NCBI GenBank assembly: GCA_003314535.1
Contig: POSG01000001.1
Coordinates: 62,001-126,000 of the forward strand
Direction: 5' to 3'
Source: Geobacter sp.
Lineage (GTDB): Bacteria > Desulfobacterota > Desulfuromonadia > Geobacterales > Geobacteraceae
Length of the DNA: 64,000 bases
A program made the translations under genes and the position numbers. Of this stretch, positions 1 through 8,104 are shown one piece after another (position 1 is the first letter of the stretch; each line of letters begins with the position of its first letter). Below the pieces are notes generated by a model. The model was not told where the DNA came from. It made no database searches and saw nothing but the letters and a program-made list of their open reading frames with translations.

Positions 1-154
1 GCGTGATGCCGGACAGGGAATTAAGGATCGTGGTCTTTCCCGCCCCGTTGGCTCCGATAAGAGTGACGATCTCGCCTGCACGCAAATGCAGCGAGATATT
101 CTTCAAGGCATGCACTTGGCCGTAGTAGGTATTTATATTCTTGACTCTCAGCAT
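1..154 (-). CDS. livF: Branched-chain amino acid ABC transporter ATPase LivF, N-terminal part
   Basis: Only the first 51 codons are inside the window; the gene continues past base 1. The peptide begins MLRVKNINTYYGQVHAL and reaches the Walker A loop GANGAGKTT, the standard opening of LivF, one of the two cytoplasmic ATPases that energise high-affinity import of branched-chain or other hydrophobic amino acids. It is the last visible gene of livH-livM-livG-livF on the minus strand. A 160-base spacer separates it from livG, unusually long for a pair that is normally tightly packed; I see no clear terminator or promoter in it. Identification rests on motif plus context. Confidence 0.9.
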   Translation of the reverse strand, partial: MLRVKNINTYYGQVHALKNISLHLRAGEIVTLIGANGAGKTTILNSLSGIT

Positions 155-314
155 AATTGGAAATGGCACATGGCTCAAGGCACAAGGAGCACGGTATAAG
201 TTCAGCGGGATGTCCCTAGTAGCCTTTCCTTTCGTCTTACTAATCAGCTAAACAATGCCCTAAATTCTCAATGCAAATCGCGGCAGACACGGATTTTCCT
301 GAGCCCTGTGCCTC

Positions 315-1064
315 TCATTCCCCCAGGTATGCGGCAATGACTTCCTGGTTCTCCTGAATCTCGCGCGGGGTCCCTTCAGCCAGCTTATTTCCCAGGTTCA
401 GCACCACTATACTGTCGCAAATGTCCATGACAAGTTCCATGTCATGTTCAACCAGCGCAACTGTGACGCCAGAATCCCTGATCTTGCCTATCAGTCTGCC
501 GAGCTCTGCGGTTTCACGGCTGTTCAGTCCGGCCGCCGGCTCGTCGAGAAGAATGATCAATGGGTCAAGAGCCATGGCCCGCGCAATCTCCAGCATCCTC
601 CCCTTGCCGAAAGGAAGGCTTTCCGCAGACATGCCCGCCAAATCCTCGATCCCCACGAATTTCAGACAGTCCATGGCTGTCTCGCGTATGGACCGCTCTT
701 CCTTGAGATTCCGCGGCAGTCTGAGCGAACAGGACAGGACACCGCTTCGGCTCCTGGTGTGCACTCCCACCATCACGTTCTCCAATACCGAGAGCCCATT
801 GAAAAGCTCAATGTTCTGGAATGTGCGAACCATGCGCCGCAGTGCGAGTTTCTCGGGCGACAAACCGGTCACATCATCCTCATTGAGAAACACCTTTCCG
901 GCTGTCTGGGAATAGACTCCGGAGATGATGTTGAAAAGTGTGGTCTTCCCGGCTCCGTTCGGACCGATCACTCCCTTTATTTCACCCTTGGCAACGGAAA
1001 AGCTGACATCGCTCAGGGCGGTGACTCCACCGAACTTCCGGGTGATACCTTCAACCCTGAGCAT
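315..1064 (-). CDS. livG: Branched-chain amino acid ABC transporter ATPase LivG
   Basis: A 249-residue ABC ATPase of typical LivG length. Visible motifs are the FGGVTAL segment near the N-terminus, Walker A GPNGAGKTT around residue 35, a degenerate signature region (LPFGKGRMLEIARAMA) and Walker B LIILLDEPAAGLN followed by the H-loop ALVEHDME. It pairs with LivF on the cytoplasmic face of the LivH/LivM channel. Its start overlaps the end of livM by 14 bases, so the two are translationally coupled. Substrate specificity comes from the binding proteins encoded upstream, not from this subunit. The family assignment is secure; the exact amino acid carried is not. Confidence 0.95.
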   Translation of the reverse strand: MLRVEGITRKFGGVTALSDVSFSVAKGEIKGVIGPNGAGKTTLFNIISGVYSQTAGKVFLNEDDVTGLSPEKLALRRMVRTFQNIELFNGLSVLENVMVGVHTRSRSGVLSCSLRLPRNLKEERSIRETAMDCLKFVGIEDLAGMSAESLPFGKGRMLEIARAMALDPLIILLDEPAAGLNSRETAELGRLIGKIRDSGVTVALVEHDMELVMDICDSIVVLNLGNKLAEGTPREIQENQEVIAAYLGE

Positions 1065-2031
1065 TTTTCACGACCTCCGAGGCGAATTTCGACCTGGCAA
1101 ATGAAGTGACCACGTGGATACCGCGGACCAGCCCGCCGGGCATGTACATGGTAATGAGCACCAGCAGGAGACCATAAACGATGATATCGTAGTCCTGAAA
1201 AGCACGTAGGGATTCGGGCAGAAGGGTGAGCAGCACCGCGCCGAACAGTGGACCGTAAACACTGCCCAACCCGCCGATCACAACCATGGTAAGGAGCTCG
1301 ACTGAAAAGTTGAATCCGAAAGAGGCCGGTGATATGAACGTCATGGTGTGGGCGTAAAGACTGCCGGCAACCGAAGAAATCACTGCCGACAAGGTAAATA
1401 TCTGTACTTTCAACAGACTGACATTCACTCCCATTACCCTCGCGGCAACCTCAGACGAGTTTATCGCGCGAAGTGCCCTGCCTATTCGCGAGTTGACCAG
1501 GTTTGCCGAAAGAAGGATCGTTACCAGTGTTACCGCCCAGACCAGATAATAATTCTTCAAATCGCTGTCAAAAACAAAACCCGAAATGTCGAAGTTGGGA
1601 ATGCCGCTCAGGCCGGACGGGCCACCAGTAATGTCAACTGTCTCGTTGAAGACGATATAGACGATAATGCCGAAACCCAGGGTCGCCATCGCGAGATAAT
1701 GACCCTTCAGCTTCAAAATCGGAAAACCTATGGCAAACGCAACAAGGCCGACAGCTGCGGCAGCCGACAGGAGCGCAGCCCATGGGTTCATGCCGTACGT
1801 CGCGGTGGCCACTCCGGAGATATACGCTCCGAGACCGAAAAAGGCGGCATGTCCGAGCGAAATCTGCCCTGCATAGCCGAGCAGCAGGTTCAGGGCAACC
1901 GCCAGAAGTGTGTTGATACCGACAAAGACCAGCACATTCATCAGGTAGCCGCCGGAAAACAACAGTGGCGCCAGCAGCACAGCGCTGGAGAAGATCGCAT
2001 ATTTTACCAGTGAATTCACATCCCTAACCAT
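1051..2031 (-). CDS. livM: Branched-chain amino acid ABC transporter permease LivM
   Basis: A 326-residue polytopic membrane protein with about eight to ten hydrophobic segments. It has the LivM family signature LGYAGQISLGHAAFFGLGAY near residue 50 and the EAA-like loop at RALRAINSSEVAARVMGVN. With LivH it forms the translocation channel. The next gene upstream in the operon, livH, ends 8 bases before it and livG overlaps its end. The basic C-terminus (FARSKFASEVVKNAQG) should be cytoplasmic. Nothing looks broken. Confidence 0.95.
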   Translation of the reverse strand: MVRDVNSLVKYAIFSSAVLLAPLLFSGGYLMNVLVFVGINTLLAVALNLLLGYAGQISLGHAAFFGLGAYISGVATATYGMNPWAALLSAAAAVGLVAFAIGFPILKLKGHYLAMATLGFGIIVYIVFNETVDITGGPSGLSGIPNFDISGFVFDSDLKNYYLVWAVTLVTILLSANLVNSRIGRALRAINSSEVAARVMGVNVSLLKVQIFTLSAVISSVAGSLYAHTMTFISPASFGFNFSVELLTMVVIGGLGSVYGPLFGAVLLTLLPESLRAFQDYDIIVYGLLLVLITMYMPGGLVRGIHVVTSFARSKFASEVVKNAQG

Positions 2032-2039
2032 GGTTCGTG

Positions 2040-2918
2040 TCAGACCCTTTCAGTTTCGGCCTTCCTGAACAGCCCCTGGGGCCGTATGAACAGGATCAGA
2101 AGCAGTATGATGAAAGCTATTGCATCCTTGTACCCCGAAGAAATCAGCCCTGCTCCCAGAGATTCGAAGATTCCCAGAAGCAGTCCCCCGAAAACAGTGC
2201 CGACCCCGCTGCTCATCCCGCCGATGATGGCTGCGCAGAATCCCTTCAGGCCGAGCATGATGCCTACGTCGTAGGAAGTCATGGTCAGAGGCGCAGTGAT
2301 GATGCCGGCAATCGAGCCCAAGGCGGAGCTGATGGCAAAGGAAATGAGCACCATCCGCTTGACCCCGATGCCTACCAGGCTCGCGGCCCGCCGGTTGTGG
2401 GAACAGGCCCGCATAGCCTTGCCGTTGATGGTATGGTAAAAGAAATAGCGGTTGGCAGCGATGATCAGGAAGGTGATTCCCAGGATCCAGAGATTTTGCG
2501 GCAGGATAGTGGCGTCAGCGATCACAAGAGGCTCATTGCTGGAAAATGCAGGAATGGAGTGGGTGTCCTTGCCGAACTGCAGCATGGCGATTCCGCGGAT
2601 GAGTATGCTGCCGCCAATGGTTATGATGACCAGGCTGAGAGGGTTGGCGTTCCTGAGCGGCCGGATCGCAAGACGCTCGAATACTACGCCCACGGCAGTC
2701 GTAAGCAGAATCGACAGGCACATTGCTGCCAGCATCGGCAGCCTGAGCAGCGACAGGAAAAAATAGGTCATCATGCCGCCCAGCATGACAAACTCGCCTT
2801 GGGCGAAATTTATGATCCCCGTTGAGTTGTATATGATGGCAAAACCGATCCCGATAAGCGAGTAGATCGCCCCGGTGGAAAGCCCCGACAGCGCATATTG
2901 CAGTATCTGATGTGACAT
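2040..2918 (-). CDS. livH: Branched-chain amino acid ABC transporter permease LivH
   Basis: A 292-residue integral membrane permease containing the LivH hallmarks GLSTGAIYSLIGIGFAIIYN and INFAQGEFVMLGG. The EAA-type loop CSHNRRAASLVGIGVKRM contacts the ATPases. I chose the ATG at 2918 because the protein then begins MSHQILQYALSGL, the family-typical start; an ATG 30 bases further upstream has no ribosome binding site. It is preceded by a hairpin with a T-run that separates it from the binding-protein genes, so the permease and ATPase genes may be made in lower amounts than the binding proteins. Confidence 0.95.
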   Translation of the reverse strand: MSHQILQYALSGLSTGAIYSLIGIGFAIIYNSTGIINFAQGEFVMLGGMMTYFFLSLLRLPMLAAMCLSILLTTAVGVVFERLAIRPLRNANPLSLVIITIGGSILIRGIAMLQFGKDTHSIPAFSSNEPLVIADATILPQNLWILGITFLIIAANRYFFYHTINGKAMRACSHNRRAASLVGIGVKRMVLISFAISSALGSIAGIITAPLTMTSYDVGIMLGLKGFCAAIIGGMSSGVGTVFGGLLLGIFESLGAGLISSGYKDAIAFIILLLILFIRPQGLFRKAETERV

Positions 2919-2960
2919 GGTTTCCGTTTCGCAGCCGCAGTTAGGCATGTGGGATTCGCG

Positions 2961-2985
2961 AAAAGAGACGCCCCATAGGGGCGTC
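2961..2985 (-). terminator. Hairpin terminator or attenuator between binding-protein gene and livH
   Basis: An 8-bp perfect stem (gacgcccc at 2967-2974 with ggggcgtc at 2978-2985) closes a 3-base loop. Read on the minus strand it is followed by TCTTTT. It lies just after the binding-protein gene that ends at 3022 and before livH. Partial termination here is a common way for liv-type operons to make more binding protein than membrane components. That function is inferred; the hairpin is seen directly. Confidence 0.7.
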
Positions 2986-3021
2986 CCCGCGTGATCCCGG
3001 ATTACTTTATTCGGTCCTTCT

Positions 3022-4176
3022 CTACCGTACCAGTGCCCAGTCCCTGCCCTTCACTTCAAGCATGACGAAAGCTTCTTTGGTCAGACCGCTGTGATCCTTG
3101 GGGCTGTAGGAAAAGATCCCGCCGATGCCGGCAAAATTGCGGGTCCTCTCGAGCTGGGCGCGTATTGCCGCCGGCGTATCCCCTCCGCGCTCGATCGCCC
3201 CCTTGAGGAGCATGACGGCATCCCAGGCATGCCCTCCGAAATGATCACCCTCGGCCTTGAAATGCTTCTGGTAATCCCTGACAAAGGAAAGGAGGGATTT
3301 CTTCTGCCTGTCGGATTTGGGCAGAAGGTCTGCTACGAGTACACGACCCGAAGGAAGGAATATACCTTCTGAGGCATCCCCTGCCAGCCCTATGAACTTC
3401 TTGGAAGAAACGCCGTGGCTCATGTAGAGAGGGAGCTTCACTCCGAGCTGCTTTGCATTGCGGGCTATCAGAGCCGGTCCCGGATTGGTTCCCCAGCAAA
3501 TGATGGCCTGGGCCTTGCCGCCGCGAATTTTGGTCAGCTGCGGGGTCATGTCCGTGTCCTTCGGCCCGTATGTGTCATCCGACACTATCTCCATGCCATA
3601 CCTTTTTGCCAGTGATTTCAGTTGCTCTCTGCCCGAAGATCCGAAGGAATCGGAAACCGTCAGGAGCGCGATCCTCTTTATTCTCTTACTGGCAAGATTT
3701 TCGTAGATTTTCTGGACTGCGAGGTAATCGTTCTGTGCGGTCTTGAAAACCCAAGGCTTGACCGGCTCGGTTATCTTGATGCCGGCAGCGCATGAAACCA
3801 TGGGAATTTTCGCCCTTTCGACAATAGGAATGACAGCCATTGTATCGCCGGTTGTACTTGGTCCCACAATTGCCACCACATGATCCTCTTTGATCAGCCG
3901 CGTAGCTGCCTGAACCGCCTTTGTCGCATCGCCCTGGGTATCGTAGGCAACGAGCTGAAGCTTGCGTCCCCTGATTCCGCCCGCCGCATTTATCTCATCC
4001 ACCACCATCTGGGCGGTGTTCCGTTCAGGCTCTCCCAGGAATGAGGCCGGACCTGTTATTGAAAACAGCCCACCGATCTTGATCGGCGGTGCAGCCCAGC
4101 ATAGAGCAGTGGACAGCAGGAGCAGCCCCAAGGCGACAACTGTGATCTTCACGGATTTTACTGTCATTTCAGCCAT
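3022..4176 (-). CDS. ABC transporter substrate-binding protein, LivK/Leu-Ile-Val family (copy 2)
   Basis: Periplasmic binding protein of the Peripla_BP_6 type, 384 residues. A signal peptide (basic MTVKSVKI, hydrophobic VVALGLLLLSTAL, then CWAA) precedes the mature start PPIKIGGLFSITGP. The chosen ATG at 4176 has GGGGGAGGAA directly before it; the in-frame ATG at 4167 is almost as good. It is highly similar along its length to the next gene upstream (shared DTQGDATKAVQ, GPSTTG, SCAAGIKIT, WGTNPGPA, SHGV.SKK), so the pair is a tandem duplication. The ligand is not visible from sequence; the neighbouring arylpyruvate genes suggest an aromatic or branched amino acid. Confidence 0.92.
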   Translation of the reverse strand: MAEMTVKSVKITVVALGLLLLSTALCWAAPPIKIGGLFSITGPASFLGEPERNTAQMVVDEINAAGGIRGRKLQLVAYDTQGDATKAVQAATRLIKEDHVVAIVGPSTTGDTMAVIPIVERAKIPMVSCAAGIKITEPVKPWVFKTAQNDYLAVQKIYENLASKRIKRIALLTVSDSFGSSGREQLKSLAKRYGMEIVSDDTYGPKDTDMTPQLTKIRGGKAQAIICWGTNPGPALIARNAKQLGVKLPLYMSHGVSSKKFIGLAGDASEGIFLPSGRVLVADLLPKSDRQKKSLLSFVRDYQKHFKAEGDHFGGHAWDAVMLLKGAIERGGDTPAAIRAQLERTRNFAGIGGIFSYSPKDHSGLTKEAFVMLEVKGRDWALVR

Positions 4177-4207
4177 TTCCTCCCCCTTTTCTAATTCAAT
4201 GCAATTT

Positions 4208-5350
4208 CTAATGGGCCAGCACCCAGTCACCCTTCGAAATTCTTACCATTTCGAAAGCCGACAGATCCAGACCGTTGTGATCAGCCGCCGACATGTTGAA
4301 CACACCGGAAACGCCGACCATGTTCCTGGTCTGCTCAATACCAGCCCTGATCCTGTCAGGGGTCGCCCCTGATTTCCTTATCGCTCCGACAACGAGTTGC
4401 AGGCCGTCGTAGGCGTAGCCACCGAAAGTCGACGCCTCGACGCCGAATGCCTTCCGGTATGCCTGGTCATACTCCCGCAAGGTCTTCAACTGCGGTTCTT
4501 TTTTGGGCAGGATTTCATAGACGGCAAGCTTTCCAGCCGGCAGAGTGATCCCCTCTGCTGCGTCGGCACCGGAAAGCTCGATGTATTTCTTTGACGCCAC
4601 GCCATGGCTCTGGTAGAGCGGAATTTTGATACCCAGCTGCTTGACATTTCGGGTTACTACCGCGGGACCCGGATTAGTGCCCCAGCAGATTATAGCATCG
4701 GGCTTTGCCCCTCGGATCTTGGTAAGCTGGGGAGTCATGTCGGTGTCTTTTGGAGAGTACACTTCGTCTGCAGCCAGGGAAAATCCCCTTCGTGCCGCAA
4801 GCTCCTTCAGCTGCTCCCTGCCGGATGCGCCATATGAATCGGAGACAGTCAGCAGTGCTATCTTCTTCTGGCGCCTCTTCGCCATGTGGTTGAAGATCTT
4901 CTCGGCCGCCACATGGTCGTTTGCAGGCGTTTTGAAAATCCATTTCCTGACCGGCTGGGTAATTTTGATTCCAGCGGCACAGGAAATCAGCGGCACCTTT
5001 TCTTTCTCCGCCACGCCTATTACCGCCAGGGTTTCCCCCGTGGTGCTGGGTCCGATGATGGCAACGACCTTGTCGTTCCTGATCAGTTTCGTCGCCAGCT
5101 GAACCGCTTTTGTCGCATCACCCTGGGTATCGTAGACAAAGAGCTCAATCCTGGAACCGTTGATTCCGCCTTTCCCGTTGATTTCCCTTGCCATCATCTC
5201 AAGGGTGTTGCGTTCCGGTTCACCGAGGAAAGAAGCCGGACCGGTAACGGCAAAAAGCCCGCCGATCCTTATCGGCGGGGCGGCACATGCCGCCGACGAA
5301 CACACGAGCACCATCACAACCGTTAATAATAACGATACGCGCCTTTCCAT
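4208..5350 (-). CDS. ABC transporter substrate-binding protein, LivK/Leu-Ile-Val family (copy 1)
   Basis: A 380-residue exported binding protein with signal peptide MERRVSLLLTVVMVLVCSSAACA and mature start APPIRIGGLFAVTGP. It is a close paralogue of the following gene, which starts 31 bases after it. Two adjacent binding proteins feeding one LivHMGF channel would let the cell import two related ligands, or one ligand over two affinity ranges; which applies cannot be read from sequence. Family assignment is firm. Codon use and composition match its neighbours, so the duplication is not recently imported. Confidence 0.92.
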   Translation of the reverse strand: MERRVSLLLTVVMVLVCSSAACAAPPIRIGGLFAVTGPASFLGEPERNTLEMMAREINGKGGINGSRIELFVYDTQGDATKAVQLATKLIRNDKVVAIIGPSTTGETLAVIGVAEKEKVPLISCAAGIKITQPVRKWIFKTPANDHVAAEKIFNHMAKRRQKKIALLTVSDSYGASGREQLKELAARRGFSLAADEVYSPKDTDMTPQLTKIRGAKPDAIICWGTNPGPAVVTRNVKQLGIKIPLYQSHGVASKKYIELSGADAAEGITLPAGKLAVYEILPKKEPQLKTLREYDQAYRKAFGVEASTFGGYAYDGLQLVVGAIRKSGATPDRIRAGIEQTRNMVGVSGVFNMSAADHNGLDLSAFEMVRISKGDWVLAH

Positions 5351-5504
5351 AAACCCTCCCCAAAAAATAAAATATCATCACCCGGTTGTCCGGGTAACAA
5401 TCATAAAAGCAGCTGCAGGATCTCCATCCCCCTCGGGGAAAGAGATTTTACCGGAGCAATGAATCATGTTTTCTTGATTTCTTGCTCTGGTCTCTGTTGC
5501 CTGT
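5351..5504. other. 154-base spacer between ACT gene and binding protein gene
   Basis: Holds a small perfect hairpin (acccgg at 5380-5385 with ccgggt at 5390-5395) and a GC-rich imperfect hairpin around 5427-5450. On the minus strand an AT-rich run (GATGATATTTTATTTTTT) follows the first hairpin just before the binding-protein start. It could be a terminator of low strength, or a leader giving the transporter its own expression. I see no confident promoter. Confidence 0.35.
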
Positions 5505-5936
5505 TCACATTTGGTAAAGCCGCTCCCCCTCCAGCACATTGAAACCCTTTGCGGTCAGGATTTCGATGGCTTTCTCCGTTTCATCAAACCTGAAGATTAT
5601 CACGGCGTTTTCTCCGCATCTCTCGACAAAGGCATACATGTATTCAACGTTTATGGATTCATTGTCCAGCGTCTGAAGAATTTCCGACAGGCCTCCCGGT
5701 CTGTCCGGAACCTCTATGGCCACAACCGCGGTCTTGCTTACCGTAAACCCTCTCTCCTTGAGAACCTGCTTGGCAGTCTCCCTGTCGTTCACTATCAGGC
5801 GTAGAATCCCGAAATCGCTGGTGTCGGCAAGAGAAAGGGCTCTTATGTTCACCCCGGCTTCTCCGAGGATGCGGGTGATTTCAGCCAGACGACCGGATTT
5901 GTTTTCGATGAATATGGAGATCTGTTCTACTTTCAT
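5505..5936 (-). CDS. Tandem ACT-domain protein, amino-acid-binding
   Basis: A 143-residue protein made of two ACT domains and nothing else: the first starts [20 protein letters not shown], the second near residue 70 at [21 protein letters not shown] domains bind amino acids and modulate partner proteins. Stand-alone tandem ACT proteins commonly sit beside phenylacetate-CoA ligase and indolepyruvate oxidoreductase genes, as here. The ATG at 5936 has a strong GAGAGGAG site 7 bases upstream; an upstream in-frame ATG at 5999 does not. A role as an amino acid sensor for the aromatic pathway is inferred. It lies 67 bases after paaK. Confidence 0.85.
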   Translation of the reverse strand: MKVEQISIFIENKSGRLAEITRILGEAGVNIRALSLADTSDFGILRLIVNDRETAKQVLKERGFTVSKTAVVAIEVPDRPGGLSEILQTLDNESINVEYMYAFVERCGENAVIIFRFDETEKAIEILTAKGFNVLEGERLYQM

Positions 5937-6003
5937 GCGTTGACTCCTCTCGATTGCTTCACTGGTTGTCTTGTTAGTGTAAAGGACCGTACAGTCCAAA
6001 GGA

Positions 6004-7308
6004 TCAGGCTTTTGGCCGATTGTCCACTACGCGCTTCGCCTTGCCCTCGCTCCGCGTTATGGTCTTGGGCTCCACGAGCCTCACCTTGCAGGTCAGGCTC
6101 AGCAGGTCCTTTATCTCCTTCTCAATGCAATGGGCCATTTCCTGCAGATGCTTAACCTCGTCCGAGAAGAGACGCTCGTCCACTTCCACCTGCACTTCCA
6201 GGGTATCCAGGTTGCCCTTGCGGTCGACTATGAGCAGATAATGGGGCTCCACTCCCTCGATCCTCATCAGGATCGATTCAATCTGCGACGGGAAGACGTT
6301 AACGCCGCGGATAATCAGCATGTCATCGCTGCGGCCGCTCATGCGCGCGATTCGGGCATGGGTTCGCCCGCATGGGCAGGGTTCATAGCTGATGCTGGTA
6401 ATGTCACGGGTGCGATACCTGACCAGCGGTATCCCCTCCTTGGTTATGGTGGTTATGACCAACTCACCCTTCTCCCCTTCTGGCACCGGCTCGCATGTTT
6501 CCGGATTGATGATCTCGGGGATAAAATGGTCCTCCCAGACGTGGAGGCCGCATTTCGCTTCCTGGCACTCGATGGCAACCCCCGGTCCCATGATCTCGGA
6601 AAGGCCGTAGATGTCAATCGCGCTGATGTTGAGCTTCTCCTCGATCTCACGTCTCATGGACTCGGACCACGGCTCGGCGCCGAAAATGCCTACCCGGAGA
6701 CTGAGGCTGCGGAAGTCCAGGCCTTCATCCCTGGCTGCTTCCGCCAGAAAAAGGGAATATGACGGGGTGCAGGTAAGGACAGTGGAGCCGAAGTCCTTCA
6801 TTATCAGGATTTGGCGCTTGGTGTTCCCGCCGGACATGGGGATTACGGAGGCGCCAAGCTTTTCGGCGCCGTAGTGAGCGCCCAGACCACCGGTAAACAA
6901 ACCGTATCCGTAGGAATTGTGAATGATGTCTCCGCGATGCACGCCGGCTGAAACGAAAGACCTGGCCATCAGCTCAGACCAAGTTTCTATATCCTTCTTG
7001 GTATAGCCAACTACGGTCGGCTTCCCGGTGGTGCCAGAAGAAGCGTGGATACGGACGATTTCTTCCATTCGTGAGGAGAAAAGCCCGTACGGATAGGCGT
7101 CCCTCATGTCCTGCTTCACCGTGAAAGGAAGACTGCGCAGGTCTTCGAGTGATTTGACACTTTCAGGCCGGATACCCAGGCTTGCAAACTTTTCCTTGTA
7201 AAACGGGACATTGGAATACACCCTTTCAAGCATTGTTTTCAATCTTTTCAGCTGAAGGGCTTCCAGCGCGGGACGCGGCAGGGTTTCAAATTCCTCGTTG
7301 TAATACAT
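6004..7308 (-). CDS. paaK: Phenylacetate-CoA ligase family protein (AMP-forming)
   Basis: Cytosolic adenylate-forming ligase of 434 residues, the normal PaaK length. It activates phenylacetate or a similar aryl acetate with ATP and CoA. Visible are the family motif [20 protein letters not shown] near residue 90, the [12 protein letters not shown] motif near 240, the RYRTRDITS segment near 325, the [10 protein letters not shown] zinc-like turn, and the C-terminal [20 protein letters not shown] domain. GAGGTGA lies 6 bases before the ATG. It follows iorB after a 217-base spacer that contains a large palindrome. With IorAB it suggests conversion or reassimilation of aryl-acetates formed from aromatic amino acids. 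Confidence 0.93.
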   Translation of the reverse strand: MYYNEEFETLPRPALEALQLKRLKTMLERVYSNVPFYKEKFASLGIRPESVKSLEDLRSLPFTVKQDMRDAYPYGLFSSRMEEIVRIHASSGTTGKPTVVGYTKKDIETWSELMARSFVSAGVHRGDIIHNSYGYGLFTGGLGAHYGAEKLGASVIPMSGGNTKRQILIMKDFGSTVLTCTPSYSLFLAEAARDEGLDFRSLSLRVGIFGAEPWSESMRREIEEKLNISAIDIYGLSEIMGPGVAIECQEAKCGLHVWEDHFIPEIINPETCEPVPEGEKGELVITTITKEGIPLVRYRTRDITSISYEPCPCGRTHARIARMSGRSDDMLIIRGVNVFPSQIESILMRIEGVEPHYLLIVDRKGNLDTLEVQVEVDERLFSDEVKHLQEMAHCIEKEIKDLLSLTCKVRLVEPKTITRSEGKAKRVVDNRPKA

Positions 7309-7333
7309 GGTAGTTCACCTCACGACAGTATTT

Positions 7334-7476
7334 AGTTTCCATCCGGAAAGGGCGCTTTTCTGCCCTGGCTGTGTCAATCCGCGGGATTGCTTGTGCGACA
7401 TACTAGAGTATGCCTCCGCGCAATCACTTGATCTCCTCGCCAGGACATAAAATCCCCTCTTTCCGATCTGGAAACT
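7334..7476. repeat. 143-bp imperfect palindrome, possible MITE-like element
   Basis: The two ends are agtttcca (7334-7341) and tggaaact (7469-7476). Inward, cggaaag (7344-7350) faces ctttccg (7459-7465), ccctggc (7363-7369) faces gccagga (7439-7445), and gattgc (7385-7390) faces gcaatc (7420-7425). The centre is catac taga gtatg (7399-7412). Almost the whole 143 bases can therefore fold into one long interrupted hairpin. It lies between iorB and paaK, with no ORF inside. Such small dyads without genes resemble miniature inverted-repeat elements or large intergenic palindromes. Origin and function are unknown to me. Confidence 0.75.
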
Positions 7477-7525
7477 GCATAGTGCTTACACGAAGTTCCC
7501 GGATTAACACTATTTACCGGACTGC

Positions 7526-8104
7526 TTAAAACTCCCGACCCAGCATGAACGCTTTCCTGTTGACATCAAGAGCCTTGGCCGGCACCATCCGCTCCAGGGC
7601 CTGCAGCCAGTATTCTTCGGCAACGTCGATACGGCGGGAAACAGCCCCGAGCAGAACGGTGTTGGCAGCACGCGCGTTCCCTGCCTTGACCGCAAGTCTC
7701 TGCCCGTCCACCAAGAGAAAATCGGGAAACTTCTCCCGGATTCTCTCGTCCACCATTTCAGGATATGCTGCCTTCCCCATCAGAACGGAAGAGGGAGGAA
7801 TCTGCAGATCATTGGCGACAACCTTCCCCCCCTTCCTGAGAAGCGGAAGGGCTCGCAGGGTCTCCATCAATTCGAATCCGAACAGGATATCCCCTTCCCC
7901 CTCCGGAACGATCGGAGAAAAAACCTTCTCACCGAATCGCACGTGGGATACCACACTTCCGCCCCGCTGGGACATTCCGTGGATCTCGCTCTTCTTCACG
8001 TCAAACCCGGCCAGCATGAAGGTCTCGGACAGAATTTCCGAAGCCAGCAGGATCCCCTGTCCGCCAACCCCCACCAGGAGAATGTTGGTCGTCTGTCCTT
8101 TCAT
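7526..8104 (-). CDS. iorB: Indolepyruvate/arylpyruvate:ferredoxin oxidoreductase beta subunit
   Basis: A 192-residue subunit beginning MKGQTTNILLVGVGGQGILL, the gamma-type domain of 2-oxoacid:ferredoxin oxidoreductases, with the EIHGMSQRGGSVVSHVRFG motif near residue 45. With IorA it oxidatively decarboxylates aryl pyruvates (from Trp, Phe, Tyr transamination) to aryl-acetyl-CoA, reducing ferredoxin. The ATG at 8104 overlaps the stop of iorA (ATGA) and has GGGAGGG a few bases upstream, so the subunits are translationally coupled. The same frame is open further upstream, but that part is a shadow of iorA. Confidence 0.95.
   Translation of the reverse strand: MKGQTTNILLVGVGGQGILLASEILSETFMLAGFDVKKSEIHGMSQRGGSVVSHVRFGEKVFSPIVPEGEGDILFGFELMETLRALPLLRKGGKVVANDLQIPPSSVLMGKAAYPEMVDERIREKFPDFLLVDGQRLAVKAGNARAANTVLLGAVSRRIDVAEEYWLQALERMVPAKALDVNRKAFMLGREF

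Noticed and set aside
2037-2825. Long plus-strand open frame (262 codons) opposite livH
   Set aside because: It is an antisense shadow of a clearly functional permease gene; its product is low-complexity and has no ribosome binding site or family signature.
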